NCBI GenBank assembly: GCA_964017235.1
Contig: OZ024936.1
Coordinates: 9,648,496-9,712,495 of the forward strand
DNA: 64,000 nt
Origin: Sabellastarte sp. h YS-2021
Taxonomy: Eukaryota; Annelida; Polychaeta; Sabellida; Sabellidae
Direction: 5' to 3'
In this document: positions 12,651 through 24,249 of the stretch, in pieces
How the letters are laid out: each line of letters starts with the position of its first letter
Numbering within the stretch: position 1 is the stretch's first letter
Notes under the pieces: generated by a model
What the model saw: the letters and a program-made list of their open reading frames with translations, nothing else
What the model was told of the DNA's origin: nothing
Databases searched by the model: none
Made by a program: the position numbers and the translations under genes

Positions 12651-13500
12651 CACCTACTCTCTTTAACACTTTGTATGGCCCGTGATATCTGGCCTGTAAC
12701 GTATTTCCCTGGACAGGTAGTAACACTAAAAACCTTGTCACCTGGTTTGAAAGTACGGTTTTGCGACTTCCTATCGTAAAGCATCTTCATTTTTGACTGA
12801 GAATTTTTCAAATTTTGTTGCGCCAGCTCACAAGCCTTCTTCAACTTATCTCTGAACTTTGAAACATAATCTAGCAGATTTAGGCTCTCGGTGTTCTCAG
12901 ATAACCAATTTTCCTTCAACAGCTTGAGAGGACCACGGACTGAATGGCCAAAGACCAACTCGAAGGGACTAAAGCCTAAAGACTCTTGAACAGACTCTCT
13001 AACTGCAAACAATAATAAGCTGATGCCTTCATCCCAATCTTTTCATTGTCTAAACAATATGTCCTAATCATATTCTTCAAAGTGGAATGGAACCTTTCAA
13101 GTGCACCTTGGGATTCTGGGTGATAAGCACTAGATTTGATCTGTTTGGCACCTAACTGAAATACAACCTGTTGAAATAGTCCTGACATAAAATTTGACCC
13201 TTGATCTGACTGGATCTCTTTTGGTAAGCCAACTAGAGTAAAGAAATTAACCAGAGCTTTTGAGATTTTGGGAGCTGTTATGTTGGTCAATGGTATGGCT
13301 TCGGGAAATCTGGTTGAGGCGCACATAATTGTCAAAAGATATTGGTTTCTGGATTTAGTTTTTGGTAAGGGACCTACACAGTCAATTATCACTTTGCTAA
13401 ATGGTTCCTCAAATGCTGGAATGGGTTTGAGAGGAGCTACAGGAATTTTTTGGTTTGGCTTTCCTACCATTTGACAAATGTGACAAGTCTGCCACACAGT
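12650..13500 (-). pseudogene. Gypsy integrase
   Basis: The catalytic core is read at 13497-12976. The first Asp is in IIDCVGPLP, the second in IQSDQGSNFMS, and the Glu in HPESQGALERFHS, with the spacing of a DD35E integrase. The frame then breaks near 13040 within an A-run and continues at 13012-12650 (FSPFELVFGHSVRGPL). It breaks again near 12740 within a T-run, after which the GPY/F module (YHGPYKVLKRVG) is in the same frame as reverse transcriptase. The upstream break near 13490-13505 splits the HHCC finger. All breaks are one- or two-base events, two of them in homopolymers, so sequencing or assembly error cannot be excluded. Confidence 0.9.
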
Positions 13501-15733
13501 GCCGAATTTGAGGCCAATAGAAATGTTTGGTTATCTTGTTGTAAGTTTTGTTGATGCCTAAATGGCCACCCATTGGAGATTCATGAGTCAATTTTAATAT
13601 CTCACTTTGGTACACTTTTGGCACAACAATCTGGTGTACTACTGACCATTCTTCAGATGCAGGGATATTTGGTGGCCTCCACTTTCGCATAAGCACACCA
13701 TTTCTGACATAATAGCCTACAGGGACCTTATCTAGCTCTACTGGTGGCAAGACCAACTTGAATAAAGGAGCTAATTCAGGATCATCTTCCTGCTCTGAAA
13801 TCAATTTTGATTTTGAAAGTGATACATCTTGACAGTCAATTGAGTCTTGTTTTTCAGAATCTACCCTGGCCTTGGGATTTGTATCACTAGAATTCTGCAC
13901 ATCATGGTCATAGTTGTTTAAGAATGTATCTGACAAATCAACTAAGACATCTGTAGATTGTTTACAATCTTTTGGTTCTTCTTGGGCCTTTTTGGCCATA
14001 GCTCGAGTCACAGCACAGGAGGGAAAAATACCAGGAATAACCTCTTCTAATTTCTCAGTGCTAACCAAAGTGATCGGCTTAGAAGTAACCTTAGGATCAG
14101 CAACTACCTTTCCACCTGCAAGATCATTTCCCAACAACAAAGATACCCCTTTAATGGGTAAAGTGGGCCTGGTACCCACAACAACAGAACCAGTAACTAA
14201 GTCTGATACTAACTTGACCTTATGCAAGGGAACGTTCACACAGGCTCCTTCAATACCTTGAGCAATGACACTCTCACCAGTAGATGTGCTTACACTCAAT
14301 GGCAATACACCTTCTAAAAGTAAGGACTGAGTAGCTCCAGTGTCTCTTAATATCTTAATGGGGACCTGACTGGAACTACTTTCCAAGGATACAAAACCCT
14401 CAGACACAAAAGGTTTGAACTCTTCCCTAATAATCTCAGACTTGTCTAAACCAATACTAGACTCTGCTCTATTTGGATTTGAACGCCAGTTAGACTTGCT
14501 AGACACAAAGGCGTTGGGCGTTGCCTCCTTTTCTCTTCTCTTCTTTAAGAGCCAACAGTCAGACATAACATGCCCAGGTTTCTTACAATAATGGCACACA
14601 GGAGCAAAGGATCTGGGCTTCCTATCCTTACTCATAGTCTGATTTGAAGTTTGACCCTTATCTGAACTCTTTTCTGGAGCTACATTTTCAGATTTCTTTC
14701 CTATTTCTGGATAAGACTTTTTAGCAGGACCAAAGGACTTATTCTTGTTGAAAGTGGACTTGTGAGTTAGCGCATAGTCATCAGCATAAGCTGCTGCTTT
14801 TGCCAAATTTTCAACTTTCTGTTCATCTAGATAGGTTTTAATGTCATCACGAACACACCTTTTGAACTCTTCAATCAAAATAACTTGCCTAAGTTTCTCA
14901 AAGTCTGTACCTACTTCCCTAGAATTGCACCATCTGTCAAAGTACACTTCTTTCTCATGGGCAAATTCAACATGAGTTTGACTTTCTTGTTTACGATAAT
15001 TTCTGAATTTTTGACGATATGCTTCTGGTACCAACTCATATGCTTTCAAAATAGCATTTTTGACAGAGTTATAGTCCACACATTCAGAAATTGGCAAAGC
15101 CGTGTATGCCTCCTGGGCCTTTCCCCTCAAAACACTTTGCAGCAATAAAGGCCACTGGTCTATAGGCCATTTCAAATTTTGAGCTACTCTTTCAAAGTGT
15201 TGAAAGTACTTATCGACCTCCGACTCATTAAAAGGTGGTACCAGTCGCACATTTTTCCCCAGATCAAATTTAGTAGCAATGGACTCTTCATGGGCAATTC
15301 GACGAGCATTTAATTCTAAAGCTTTCATTTCTCTTTCATGTTTAAGCTCAAGTTCTTTTTCATATTTTTGAGCTTCAAGCTCTTCTTTTCGAGCCTCAAG
15401 CTCTTCTTTTCTTTGTCGAGCTTCAAGCTCTCTTTCTCTAGCCTCAAATTCTCTGAGTTTTAGCTCTCTCTCAATTTCTAATCGCCTGATCTCGTATTGC
15501 CCAGAAGGTTCCATTGGTAGAGGCTTATACACTTCTAAACAACTATCAGGTAAAACATCTTCATTAACTAACTGTTCAACAATAAGCCTTTTAAGTTCAT
15601 GTTTACGTGTTGACCTTTTCACCTCTAACTGTAACTCTTGTGCTATCTGCATTAACATATCTTTTTTAAAAGTTTCTAGAACTTCCATAGATGGTAACTG
15701 TACAAACTCTTTAGCACTAGCCATTTTGAGCAC
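13500..15733 (-). pseudogene. Gypsy gag-protease region with SCAN-like domain
   Basis: Open frame starting at 15733 and running into the N-terminal zinc domain of integrase near 13500. Residues about 10-60 are helical and charged; 82-145 form a long Glu/Arg/Lys-rich coiled coil. Residues about 170-320 are the capsid-like part; 235-320 (beginning VPEAYRQKFRNY) resemble the SCAN dimerisation domain, which is known to derive from Gmr1-like gag. A CCHC zinc knuckle (CHYCKKPGHVMSDC) lies at 380-393. The aspartic protease motif ILRDTGATQS lies at about 461-470. The HHCC region (HLGINKTYNKITKHFYWP) comes at the end, where the frame is lost. Gag, protease and integrase are in one frame with no programmed shift visible. 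The ORF continues out of frame to 13409 as read-through. Confidence 0.9.
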
Positions 15734-15819
15734 TGTTGACTGTAACCAATTACTAAATCAAATGGATTTTCAAAATGTTAATTGAACGGTTGATCAAATA
15801 GTTGTAATCAAATGGTTGG

Positions 15820-15837
15820 ATCCCGGACGAGCCCCCA
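15820..15837 (-). promoter_or_regulatory. Primer-binding site, tRNA-Pro type
   Basis: On the minus strand the 18 bases TGGGGGCTCGTCCGGGAT begin 7 bases inside the 5' LTR. This sequence is complementary to the 3' end of tRNA-Pro and is the same primer-binding site used by several vertebrate gammaretroviruses. It indicates priming of minus-strand synthesis by tRNA-Pro. Confidence 0.9.
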
Positions 15838-15844
15838 ATTTTCC

Positions 15845-16858
15845 TGTTACGGTCACGGGCAAGCACGGCAGCAATTACCGGTTGTCTTTAAGTTGTAACA
15901 GAAAAAGCAAAAAGTTGAACTTAACCAATTTATTTAATAGTCAACAATAATGATTACAGTCAACTGGTGTGCTCTTAACCAAACACACTAATACAATAAT
16001 AAGATCTAGCTGACCTGACCACTGAGATTAAGAGTTAAGTTTATCCGCCATATCCAGCAATCTGTTCTCTAATCCGTCCTGTGGTATATTCTGTGGTCTG
16101 TCCAATGTCATGTGGTCTGTCCTGTGATCTGTCCAATGTTCACTCACACACGGATATCTATATCTTGTGACCTGTCTCACACTCAACAACACAAAAGGTT
16201 CTTGTCCCGCTATCCTTTATATATCCAGTCAAACAGAATGTCTGTCTGGAGATATTTAGAGAGTTAACACAACTGTACTGTCTGCTCCAAGATGTGGACA
16301 ATGTCCAAAATGCAGTAAATTCACTCTCTGTTATATGAATGTACAATATCCAAAATATCCAAAGTACAATAAATCTACCCAGACAATGTATTCAGTTCAC
16401 TCCAGTGAAAGTTCACAGTAATATAAGCATATATTATATTCCAAAACACAATAGCTCCCCTTATAGCCAGCGAATACAAAGTTCACTTGTGGTCAGATGT
16501 ACATTCCTTATATACATTCACAGATTCCTCTGGAATTGTACAGAACCAACTCAAAAGAAGCTTGAGCCATCTAGGCCAAATGAGGAAGTTCTAGAAACTA
16601 CTGACAATTGGGTTTCCCCAAATCTAACATAACCACTGAGGGGGGGATTTCCCCCAGTCTGTGAACAGATCAATAAACACTAAAACACAAAAATCAATAA
16701 CTCCCTTACTTTAAATGTCAACACACAAAAAGAACCAACAACACAATTATCTTTTATGACAATGTATAAACATAAAGCTTAAATTAAACAATGCACTAAT
16801 ATAGTGCCTAATATATGTAATATACAATGTACTAATATAGTGTCCAATATATGTAACA
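15845..16858 (-). repeat. 5' LTR of the Gypsy element, full length (1014 bp)
   Basis: In element orientation it begins at 16858 with TGTTAC and ends at 15845 with GTAACA, followed by the primer-binding site. The outer boundary is set by the inverted termini and by the adjoining CTATC target duplication, not by the shorter partner LTR. The distal 160 bp contains a small internal repeat around ATATAGTGYCYAATATATG. Confidence 0.88.
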
Positions 16859-16905
16859 CTATCTCAATATTGACCCTGACTGTTGATCATAAAACTAAAC
16901 TTTGC
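16859..16905 (+). mobile_element. SINE family 2, right part beyond the Gypsy insertion
   Basis: Starts with the CTATC target duplication and continues TCAATATTGACCCTGACTG, aligning to the tail of the SINE at 3185-3300. It is contiguous with 10128-10231 once the Gypsy element is removed. Confidence 0.6.
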
Positions 16906-16989
16906 TGTGAGATTCTAATGCCTGCAATGTGAAGAAGCACTGTCAATAATAGCTTTCTATCCACCAGTTTAAGACTGACTAGATTCATT

Positions 16990-18199
16990 CCCAGATAGCA
17001 AGACTCTGTAGGGCCACCACTGGCCCACCGGCGGCATAGCCGTCGGTCCGAAATTGGTTGTAGGTGGTGGCCAGACAGTGGCGTGACCGGCTGATAGGCA
17101 GTGGTCCACCATTGGTAGCCGACAATAAGTTTTTCTGGTGGTCCTTTAGTGGCCCACTGTCGGCAGCCAATGATAAGATTTTTTATTGGTCCACCAGTGG
17201 CCCACCTTCAGTAGCCGACAAGGTTGACAGAGATGTGCAGAGATGTGACATCTGTTATTTAAAAATGTCGGTGTCTCAGTGATATGCACACACATACATA
17301 AAGTATCCAATTACTTTGCCGTCTGTGGGCCACCGGTGGACCAACAGTATATGTACCTTTCAGGCAGAAGGTGGACCACTGATGGACCACCAGTGGCAAA
17401 TCTTTCAATTTTTTGTGTAGTAAAATTTAGAACAACTACTTTTGGAAAGTAATTCACTTTAAACAAATGAATTTAAGCCAAGACAGTCTCTCTTCAAGAT
17501 TGGTCAAATAAATGCCGTTCAGCAGAGCTTGAGGTGTAGCCACCAGAGGACCACCATTGGTCCACCAACTAAGTATAGCTCTTACAGATCATAGTTCCAT
17601 GTATCAGACAAAAAAATTCTGCGATAGTTTTAGGTTTCATCAAAAAACAAAATTATATCAAAAGGAAAAAATGAAAATATCTTTCTTTAAGCTTCACTAA
17701 ATATATATATATATGTGCCACCAGTGGCCCACTGGCTGCCCATCATGGGTAATGTACTACTTATGTAGTGGGTGGACCATTGATGGACCACCTGTGGCAA
17801 ATATATAAGCAAGTAATATATAAAGTAATAAAGTGCAGAAAAGACTGACTGAGCAAAGTGAAGGAATACAGAATAAGTTTGTTAAAAACAACATTAACTT
17901 ATGTTAAGTGAAAGAAAGTGCACATTTTATCTAATTTTTCCCAGGATTTTACACCAGTGGGCGTAGGCTGGTCCCTGAGCTACAGCCACTGACTCTAGTA
18001 GTTGGTGGGCCAACAGTGGGCCACGCAATATATTTACATTTTGAAATAATATGTTTTTATATTGTTAAATAATATGTCAGAAAACAGTATTTGAGGTTGC
18101 TTTTGAAGTTAATTATCATGCTTCAAAAATTTTGAAAAAAATGCAGTCGGTCGGCCAGCAGTGGCTCAGTGGTGGCCCACTAGCATCTTGCTATCTGGG
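16990..18199. mobile_element. Foldback-like element, CCCAGATAGC family, copy 2
   Basis: Left end CCCAGATAGCAAGA, right end TCTTGCTATCTGGG; TT lies outside both ends (possible 2-bp target duplication). The interior carries at least eight scattered variants of a self-complementary word such as GGTCCACCAGTGGCCCACC, in both orientations. No ORF of note. The word differs from that in the copy at 426-823 (CCAACGTTGGGC), but both share the terminus CCCAGATAGCA. An AT microsatellite sits near 17700. Confidence 0.75.
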
Positions 18200-18342
18200 T
18201 TGTACAATCATTTATGTGACATTCCTTCCCACGGAGAATAGCAGTAAATTTCCTCTGCCAAAAAGACTATATTTTTGAATTTGCCAATTTGTCTGTGTTT
18301 ACTTTCATACTAATACTACAGATCACTTATCTTTAACACGTT

Positions 18343-18935
18343 TTTAGTGGGTATAGTTCCGCCAAAAGGAAGAAATGATTAAATTCTAGAAAATATCTAC
18401 ATCATGATTATTTTTGGTGTGGAGTTATGGCTAATATAAATCCAACAAGAGGGTCAAAGATGCCCCAAAAGGCGGATTGCGCAGGCAGCCATAAGGTTAG
18501 CAACTGCTGTAATTACATTTAGAAACAAGGAAAGAAATGTCAGGTCACCCAGTTAATGTAAATGTGTTAGACGTGCTAAAGAAATGTAAAACTTGTAATC
18601 TAGGTTACATAATTGTATCTATTCTATAAACGGACAAACAAAAGGACGGAATTACACCAATTTCGAAAGCAACCTAGCTATGATGGTGATCTATCTCCCT
18701 GTGAAGTTTGAATCTGATTAGACAAAGCATTTTCGAGTTAGAGTCCGGAAATAAAAATGTTGACGGACAAACGAAATTACACCAATTTCGACAGCAACTT
18801 AGCTATGATGGTGATCTATCTCTCTGTCAAGTTTAAATTCAATTGAATGAAGCATTTTCGACGAAAATGTTGACAGACAGACAGACGTCGCACACATCAA
18901 TCTAATAGGCGGGTTGGTTACACGCAACCCACCTA
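18343..18935. mobile_element. Non-autonomous element with internal 125-bp repeat
   Basis: Contains two tandem units (about 18651-18773 and 18774-18885) built on AATTACACCAATTTCGA and AGCTATGATGGTGATCTATC. The right end, TAATAGGCGGGTTGGTTACACGCAACC, recurs in variant form at 52390-52425. The left edge TTTTTAGTGGGT and right edge ACCCACCTAAAAA are imperfect inverted repeats. Class not determined. Confidence 0.55.
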
Positions 18936-19539
18936 AAAATTATTAAAAAAATCAGCATTTGGGTGAAATTATAATATGGGGATACTCGGCTTCCATGGTG
19001 TAGGCCTGCTCTGTAAGAGTGCCTCCCATGTACTAAAAATAGCATCAGAGATGCCCGTACCCCACAGCCTAGGGAAATATTTTCAACACCATGAGATACA
19101 GAAGTACTGTACCAGTACAAACTTCAGGATACTTTCAGAGCACTGTCAGTTATATAAAGGTCCAAACAATGTTTAAATGGAGAAATAATGTTTAAAAGAA
19201 AGATAATGCATATAAAGATGAAGTACTAAACAAGATAATTCAATAACAAGATGACAGCATTAATCAGCAAACTAAAATTCAACACTCTTTATCTACACCT
19301 GCATGGCCCAATTATGGTTTAGATGGTTTGAATATTATCATGCATACAGAAGTGGTAATACATTTAATGAATGCTTATGTGTGGTGTTGGAGCAAAATCT
19401 GTGGCTCACTTGATGAAATTCTATCTCTTACAATGGGAAGTTATGAAAGTAAAATTCTTAATAAATTCTAATATGACTTTAACAGTGCTAAATCTGCATC
19501 AAAAGACAGACTCAAAGGTGCAACAAGATTTTATAGGTC

Positions 19540-21258
19540 AAGGGCACTACAGCAAGGTCAAAGGTCAAATCAAGGTCAGATCATGACTTTGCACAACTAC
19601 ACCCCCTAACCAATGTCCCTACCAAGTATCAACTTCCTACACCTTGCGATTTCCGAGATATAGCCCGGACAAGATTTTCGAACTCAAGGTCACTATGGCA
19701 AGGTCAAAGGTCAAATCCTTGTCAGATCATGACAATGCACACCTACACCCCCTAACCAATATTCCTACCAAGTATCAACTTCTTACACCTTACGGTTTCC
19801 GAGATATAGCCCGGACAAGATTTTATAGGTCAAGGTCACTACAGCAAGGTCAAAGGTCAAATCAAGGTCAGACCATGACGTTGCACACCTACACCCCCTA
19901 ACCAATGTCCCTACAAAATATTAACTTCCTACACCTTACGGTTTCTGAGATATAGCCCGAACAAGATTTTATAGGTCAAGGTCACTACGGCAAGGTCAAA
20001 GGTCAAATTAAGGTCAGACAGGAAACCATGTGCCCCAATTCTAGTGGTGAGGTCAGATTTCAGCTTTGACCCTCCTTGGAAGTCGCATTTAGTCCCTGAT
20101 ATCTATAGTAGCCTGTGTCTCACTTATAATAGGTCGTAGCTTTTTGGTTGTGAAGACAATTTATTGGAAATCATATGTGTTAACATAATACTCTGTATGT
20201 CACGCTTCAACCATGTCCTGTCCAGCGATACACTGTGTCGAGACGCAATATCTAGTTTACTTGTATTTCCATGGTCAAATCCTTGTCAGACCATGACAAT
20301 GCACACCTACACCCCCTAACCAATATTCCTACCAAGTATCAACTTCCTACATCTTGCGGTTTCCGAGATATAGCCCGGACAAGATTTTATAGGTCAAGGT
20401 CACTACAGCAAGGTCAAAGGTCAAATCAAGGTCAGACCATGACGTTGCACACCTACACCCCCTAACCAATGTCCCTACAAAATATTAACTTCCTACACCT
20501 TACGGTTTCTGAGATATAGCCCAGACAAGATTTTATAGGTCAAGGTCACTACGGCAAGGTCAAAGGTCAAATTAAGGTCAGACCATGACGTTGCACAGCT
20601 ACACCCCCTAACCAATATCCCTACCAAGTATCAACTTCCTACACCTTACAGTTTCCGAGATATAGCCCGGACAAGATTTTATAGGTCAAGGTCACTACGG
20701 TAAGGTCAAAGGTCAATTCAAGGTCATACCATGACGTTGCACAACTACACCCCCTAACCAATGTCCCTACCAAATATTAACTTCCTACACCTTACTGTTT
20801 CTGAGATATAGCCCGGACAAGATTTTATAGATCAAGGTCACTACGGCAAGGTCAAAGGTCAAATCAAGGTCAGAGCATGACATTGCACACCTACACCCCC
20901 TAACCAATATCCCTACCAAGTATCAACTTCCTACACCTTATGGTTTCCGAGATATAGCCCGGACAAGATTTTATAGGTCAAGGTCACTACGGCAAGGTCA
21001 AAGGTCAAATCAAGGTCAGACCATGACGTTGCACAACTACACCCCCTAACCAATGTCCCTACCAATTATCAACTTCCTACGCCTTACGGTTTCCGAGATA
21101 TAGCCCGGACAAGATTTTCAAACTCAAGGTCACTACGGAAAGGTCAAAGGTCAAATCAAGGTCAGACCATGACGTTGCACACCTACACCCCCTAACCAAT
21201 GTCCCTACCAAGTATCAACTTCCTACACCTTACGGTTTCTGAGATACAGCCCGGACAA
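19540..21258. repeat. 146-bp tandem array with nuclear-receptor DR1 motifs
   Basis: About ten units with a 146-bp period, interrupted by a unique insert at about 20012-20270. Each unit holds AAGGTCAAAGGTCAA, then CCATGACGTTGCACACCTAC, then CTACACCTTACGGTTTC, then GAGATATAGCCCGGACAAG. AGGTCAAAGGTCA is the consensus direct repeat with 1-bp spacing bound by RXR-, HNF4- and PPAR-type receptors; further AGGTCA half-sites (TATAGGTCAAGGTCAC) occur per unit. Divergent relatives lie at 40820-41165 and 50990-51215. Short ORFs across it are repeat reads and not genes. Confidence 0.9.
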
Positions 21259-21261
21259 ATT

Positions 21262-21345
21262 CTTTTCCCGCCACCCGCCCACCCGCCCGGACGCCCGCCC
21301 GCCCGCCCATCCGGACACCATGGGTGAAAACAATACCCCACAGCC
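21262..21345. repeat. C-rich simple sequence closing the array
   Basis: CCCGCC/CCCGGA-type low-complexity tract followed by ATGGGTGAAAACAATACCCC. A matching GGGTGAAAACAATACCCC occurs at the end of the divergent copy at 41141-41160, so this is probably the end of a mobile unit from which the array expanded. Confidence 0.65.
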
Positions 21346-21359
21346 CTTAAGGGCTGGTA

Positions 21360-23210
21360 CAGGTACAGGTCCTTGTTTTAGCAATGGGACCTCAGTAGAC
21401 TGGGGATTACATCAGGGATTTGTTAAGAATGAACTACTGACTGTGGTTTGAACCTAACTCATGCTAATATGTGGGAAACACTGTCTAAGTATGAAACCCA
21501 ACTATACAAATGGATATGATAAGAACCCAAATGATTTTATCAAAGGGATTTATTTTTAAAGTTTAAAAAAAATGTATGGAGAAATAATGAAATAATAATT
21601 AATTATTACATTTCTTTCTCTTATGTTTATTTCAACTTGAAAAATCGATACATTCATTACATTAATATATACACATTTTCTTCATGTACAAAGTTTCCTT
21701 TCAGGAAAAAAATCCATATTTGAGTATAAATATACAAGAGGATCTATATTACAACTAAAATTACATTTTTTATTATATTTAGTTCATTCGTAAAACAAAG
21801 GAAACAAAACATTATTTAGCATGACAAAATGTCCTTTTAGAAAGTGTTATATTTATTAATTTTATATCACAGAATATGAGATACTGTAAGTGAAACTATT
21901 CCATCTACAAAACAAAACTTATCAGTGGTTACAGGTACATAATGTACCCATATATGAGATTCCATCCACTCTGAACTAGTACATTGTATTCAAATCTTTA
22001 GTGCTTCTTTTGAATATTCTAAGCTGCCGTAGTTTCTTTCTAAAATGGTTCTACACTCTAATAATGTCCTCATACAACAGATTTCACGCAGTCTAAATTA
22101 GTTCATTTTAGGTCCAAATTTCCTTGTGTTTTTTTCAATCCATTTAAACATTTTTTAGAATGGTTGATTATTATGTGAATAAATGCATATTCATGAACAT
22201 TCTTATAATACTCCTGTAAGAGTTTCCCAAAACCAAAGCATTGTTCTAAGAAAAAATGACTTTGGGATGTTCTAAGCAATTCTCCTTAAGCAATTGATAA
22301 ATTATTCAAAATTGGTAAAACAATATGAAAAAAAGAGCTTTCCTTGAAAATTCTTAGATTAAAGTAACTTTAAGAAATAAAATTTATGTAAATATTTTCT
22401 TTTTCTCAGAATATTGACCAGAAAAACTGTACTTTCTTTGAAAAACTTTCAGAGTATGGGTAATTTTATGTATAAAGCATTTTAATAAAGATCAGCAGTT
22501 TTACTCTGAGCTAAATTAGGTCCCTCTTGGTTACTTTGTCCAAATATGGTGTACAAATGCAAATATGAATACCACAAAATCAAAAAGCAATAAAAATCTG
22601 GGAAATAGTATTATTTACAAATAATAGACAATAGTTGATCTCCTGGGAGACATTACTCCTGTTCAAGATAATTGTGTGTCCCATTACTTAGCCATAATAG
22701 GGTCTGTATCAGAAATATTGAAAGAAGTGACGATTTTTAACCAAGGTCACAAAATCGGCAAGATAAAAATACTCACAGGAAAATGACCACAATTATCAGT
22801 ATTTCAATTTTTGACACTCGCTGAATTCAATCAATATTGTTTCCAGTATTAAAACATATTTTAATATAAAAATTCCTTTCCATTACCAAAATCCTTGTAT
22901 GCATATATTATACACTATATGTATATATCAGGTGATAACATACTTTTGTTGCTAATGTTATAAACATAACTAAGATGAAATGCTTACAAGCAAGAAAATG
23001 ATAAATATAAATGTTTCCATGTTGACACTAAATGAATTACATCAACACCATTTATAATAACTAAGACAGCAGTTTTTCTGATGAAGTTTCTTTCCACTAT
23101 ACAACAGCTTTACGTAAATACACATTTACACATCAACAGTTTGAAAGCACTATGTTTTGTACAATTTAACCATTATTAGAGGAGATACATTACTCCAGTC
23201 AGTAACATAC
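21360..23210. other. AT-rich non-coding stretch
   Basis: Nearly featureless AT-rich sequence with no supported exon or repeat. Confidence 0.5.
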
Positions 23211-23213
23211 TCA

Positions 23214-23288
23214 ATCGAACCCGGGAAAATTGGCCTCCTTGAAAAATGGCCTCCTAGAAAATTGGCCTCATTGAAATTTGTGCCTCCT
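23214..23288. repeat. Word array, GAAAATTGGCCTCC
   Basis: Four degenerate tandem copies of a roughly 17-bp word (AAAATTGGCCTCCTTG and variants). No matching inverted arm was found nearby, so it may be half of a deleted foldback element of the kind seen at 2559 and 56234. Confidence 0.5.
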
Positions 23289-23299
23289 TTGATTATTTT

Positions 23300-24245
23300 T
23301 TTGTTGGTCGGAATGATTAACACCAGTTTATATTTACTTTATAGTGCTCTTCATAATCCCTATTCATTCTCTTGAGGTGAGGGGTAAGTTTCACAGAGCA
23401 AGCTCAAGTAGGGAGAGTTGATAGCTGCTGATGATTTCAAATTCAGAAAGAATGACACCAACTGGTATGCACTGATCTCCTCCACCCCCTGACCTGTACA
23501 ATGTGGTGAACGTGGCAACCCAAATCAAGCTATTTAACCGCCAAAACAAATTTTTAATTATACCAAGAAGATATTTTAGGTAAACAACAAAGTACTGAGT
23601 CTCATTGGGTTTATATATTTAGCAACATGTAACAACATTCAATATGCAAAGCTTACTAGAAGTTACACTAATAAGATAAAAGATATCTTAAACTTAATCT
23701 TCATCAACTACCTTCAATGTTGTATATAGTTCTTTTATGTGACATATAGTAGACATTCACTTATCTGAACCTGTCAAGGGAAACACCTCAACTTTGGATA
23801 TATTTTAGCTTAGATTCAGTGGTATCTGAGAATCGTTAACCATTTCTTGCCAGTAGGGGTTTAATCTGTCATAATTACTGAAAGATTTAAAGTTTTAGGA
23901 TAGAGGGCATATACACAAAGGGCACTGAACAATAATTGTATGTTATGTAGTCTGGCAAAGATTTCATACAATTTTACAGAAAAAAATGACAAATGTGCAT
24001 ATGTAGTTTTGTGTATAAGCTATTGTATTGGCTAAAATCCCTATCACCACATTTCATGAAAACATATCACCTCATATTGCCCGTGAATACTGCAATCTGA
24101 TTGGCCGAAACTCACTTGAGGTATAATAATTAATGTTATAATCAGGGATATTTAGTAATATGCCCAGCCCATAAAATTGTATAGAGTATAAATATACATC
24201 ACATTTCATAAATTAAACAGAAATATATGTCATATATGGATTTAT
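23300..24245. other. Non-coding stretch
   Basis: No gene or repeat recognised. Confidence 0.45.
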
Positions 24246-24249
24246 ATGC

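Larger units (their letters stand above)
10232..16858 (-). mobile_element. Ty3/Gypsy LTR retrotransposon, Gmr1-like (INT before RT)
   Basis: Complete-length insertion in the minus orientation, flanked by a perfect 5-bp duplication CTATC (10227-10231 and 16859-16863). The outer ends are inverted, TGTTAC and GTAACA. Domain order on the minus strand is gag (coiled coil, SCAN-like domain, zinc knuckle), protease, integrase (HHCC, DDE core, GPY/F module), reverse transcriptase, RNase H. Integrase ahead of RT within the Gypsy superfamily is the arrangement described for Gmr1-like elements. Coding is broken by three single-base-scale frameshifts and one nonsense codon, and the 3' end has a deletion (see the left LTR). 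The aligned LTR parts differ at only five substitutions and one indel over about 850 bp, so insertion is recent. Confidence 0.95.

Noticed and set aside
13914-14261. 115-codon plus-strand ORF
   Set aside because: Antisense shadow of the gag-protease frame.
16696-16697. Outer LTR boundary at 16696, from comparing the two LTRs
   Set aside because: No target duplication there and no inverted terminus; GTAACA followed by CTATC at 16852-16863 fits far better.
19644-20465. Repeated small ORFs ending in HTYTP
   Set aside because: Periodic reads of the 146-bp array; no start context or independent support.
19540-21258. CRISPR-like array
   Set aside because: Units are uniform 146-bp tandem repeats without unique spacers and the DNA is animal.
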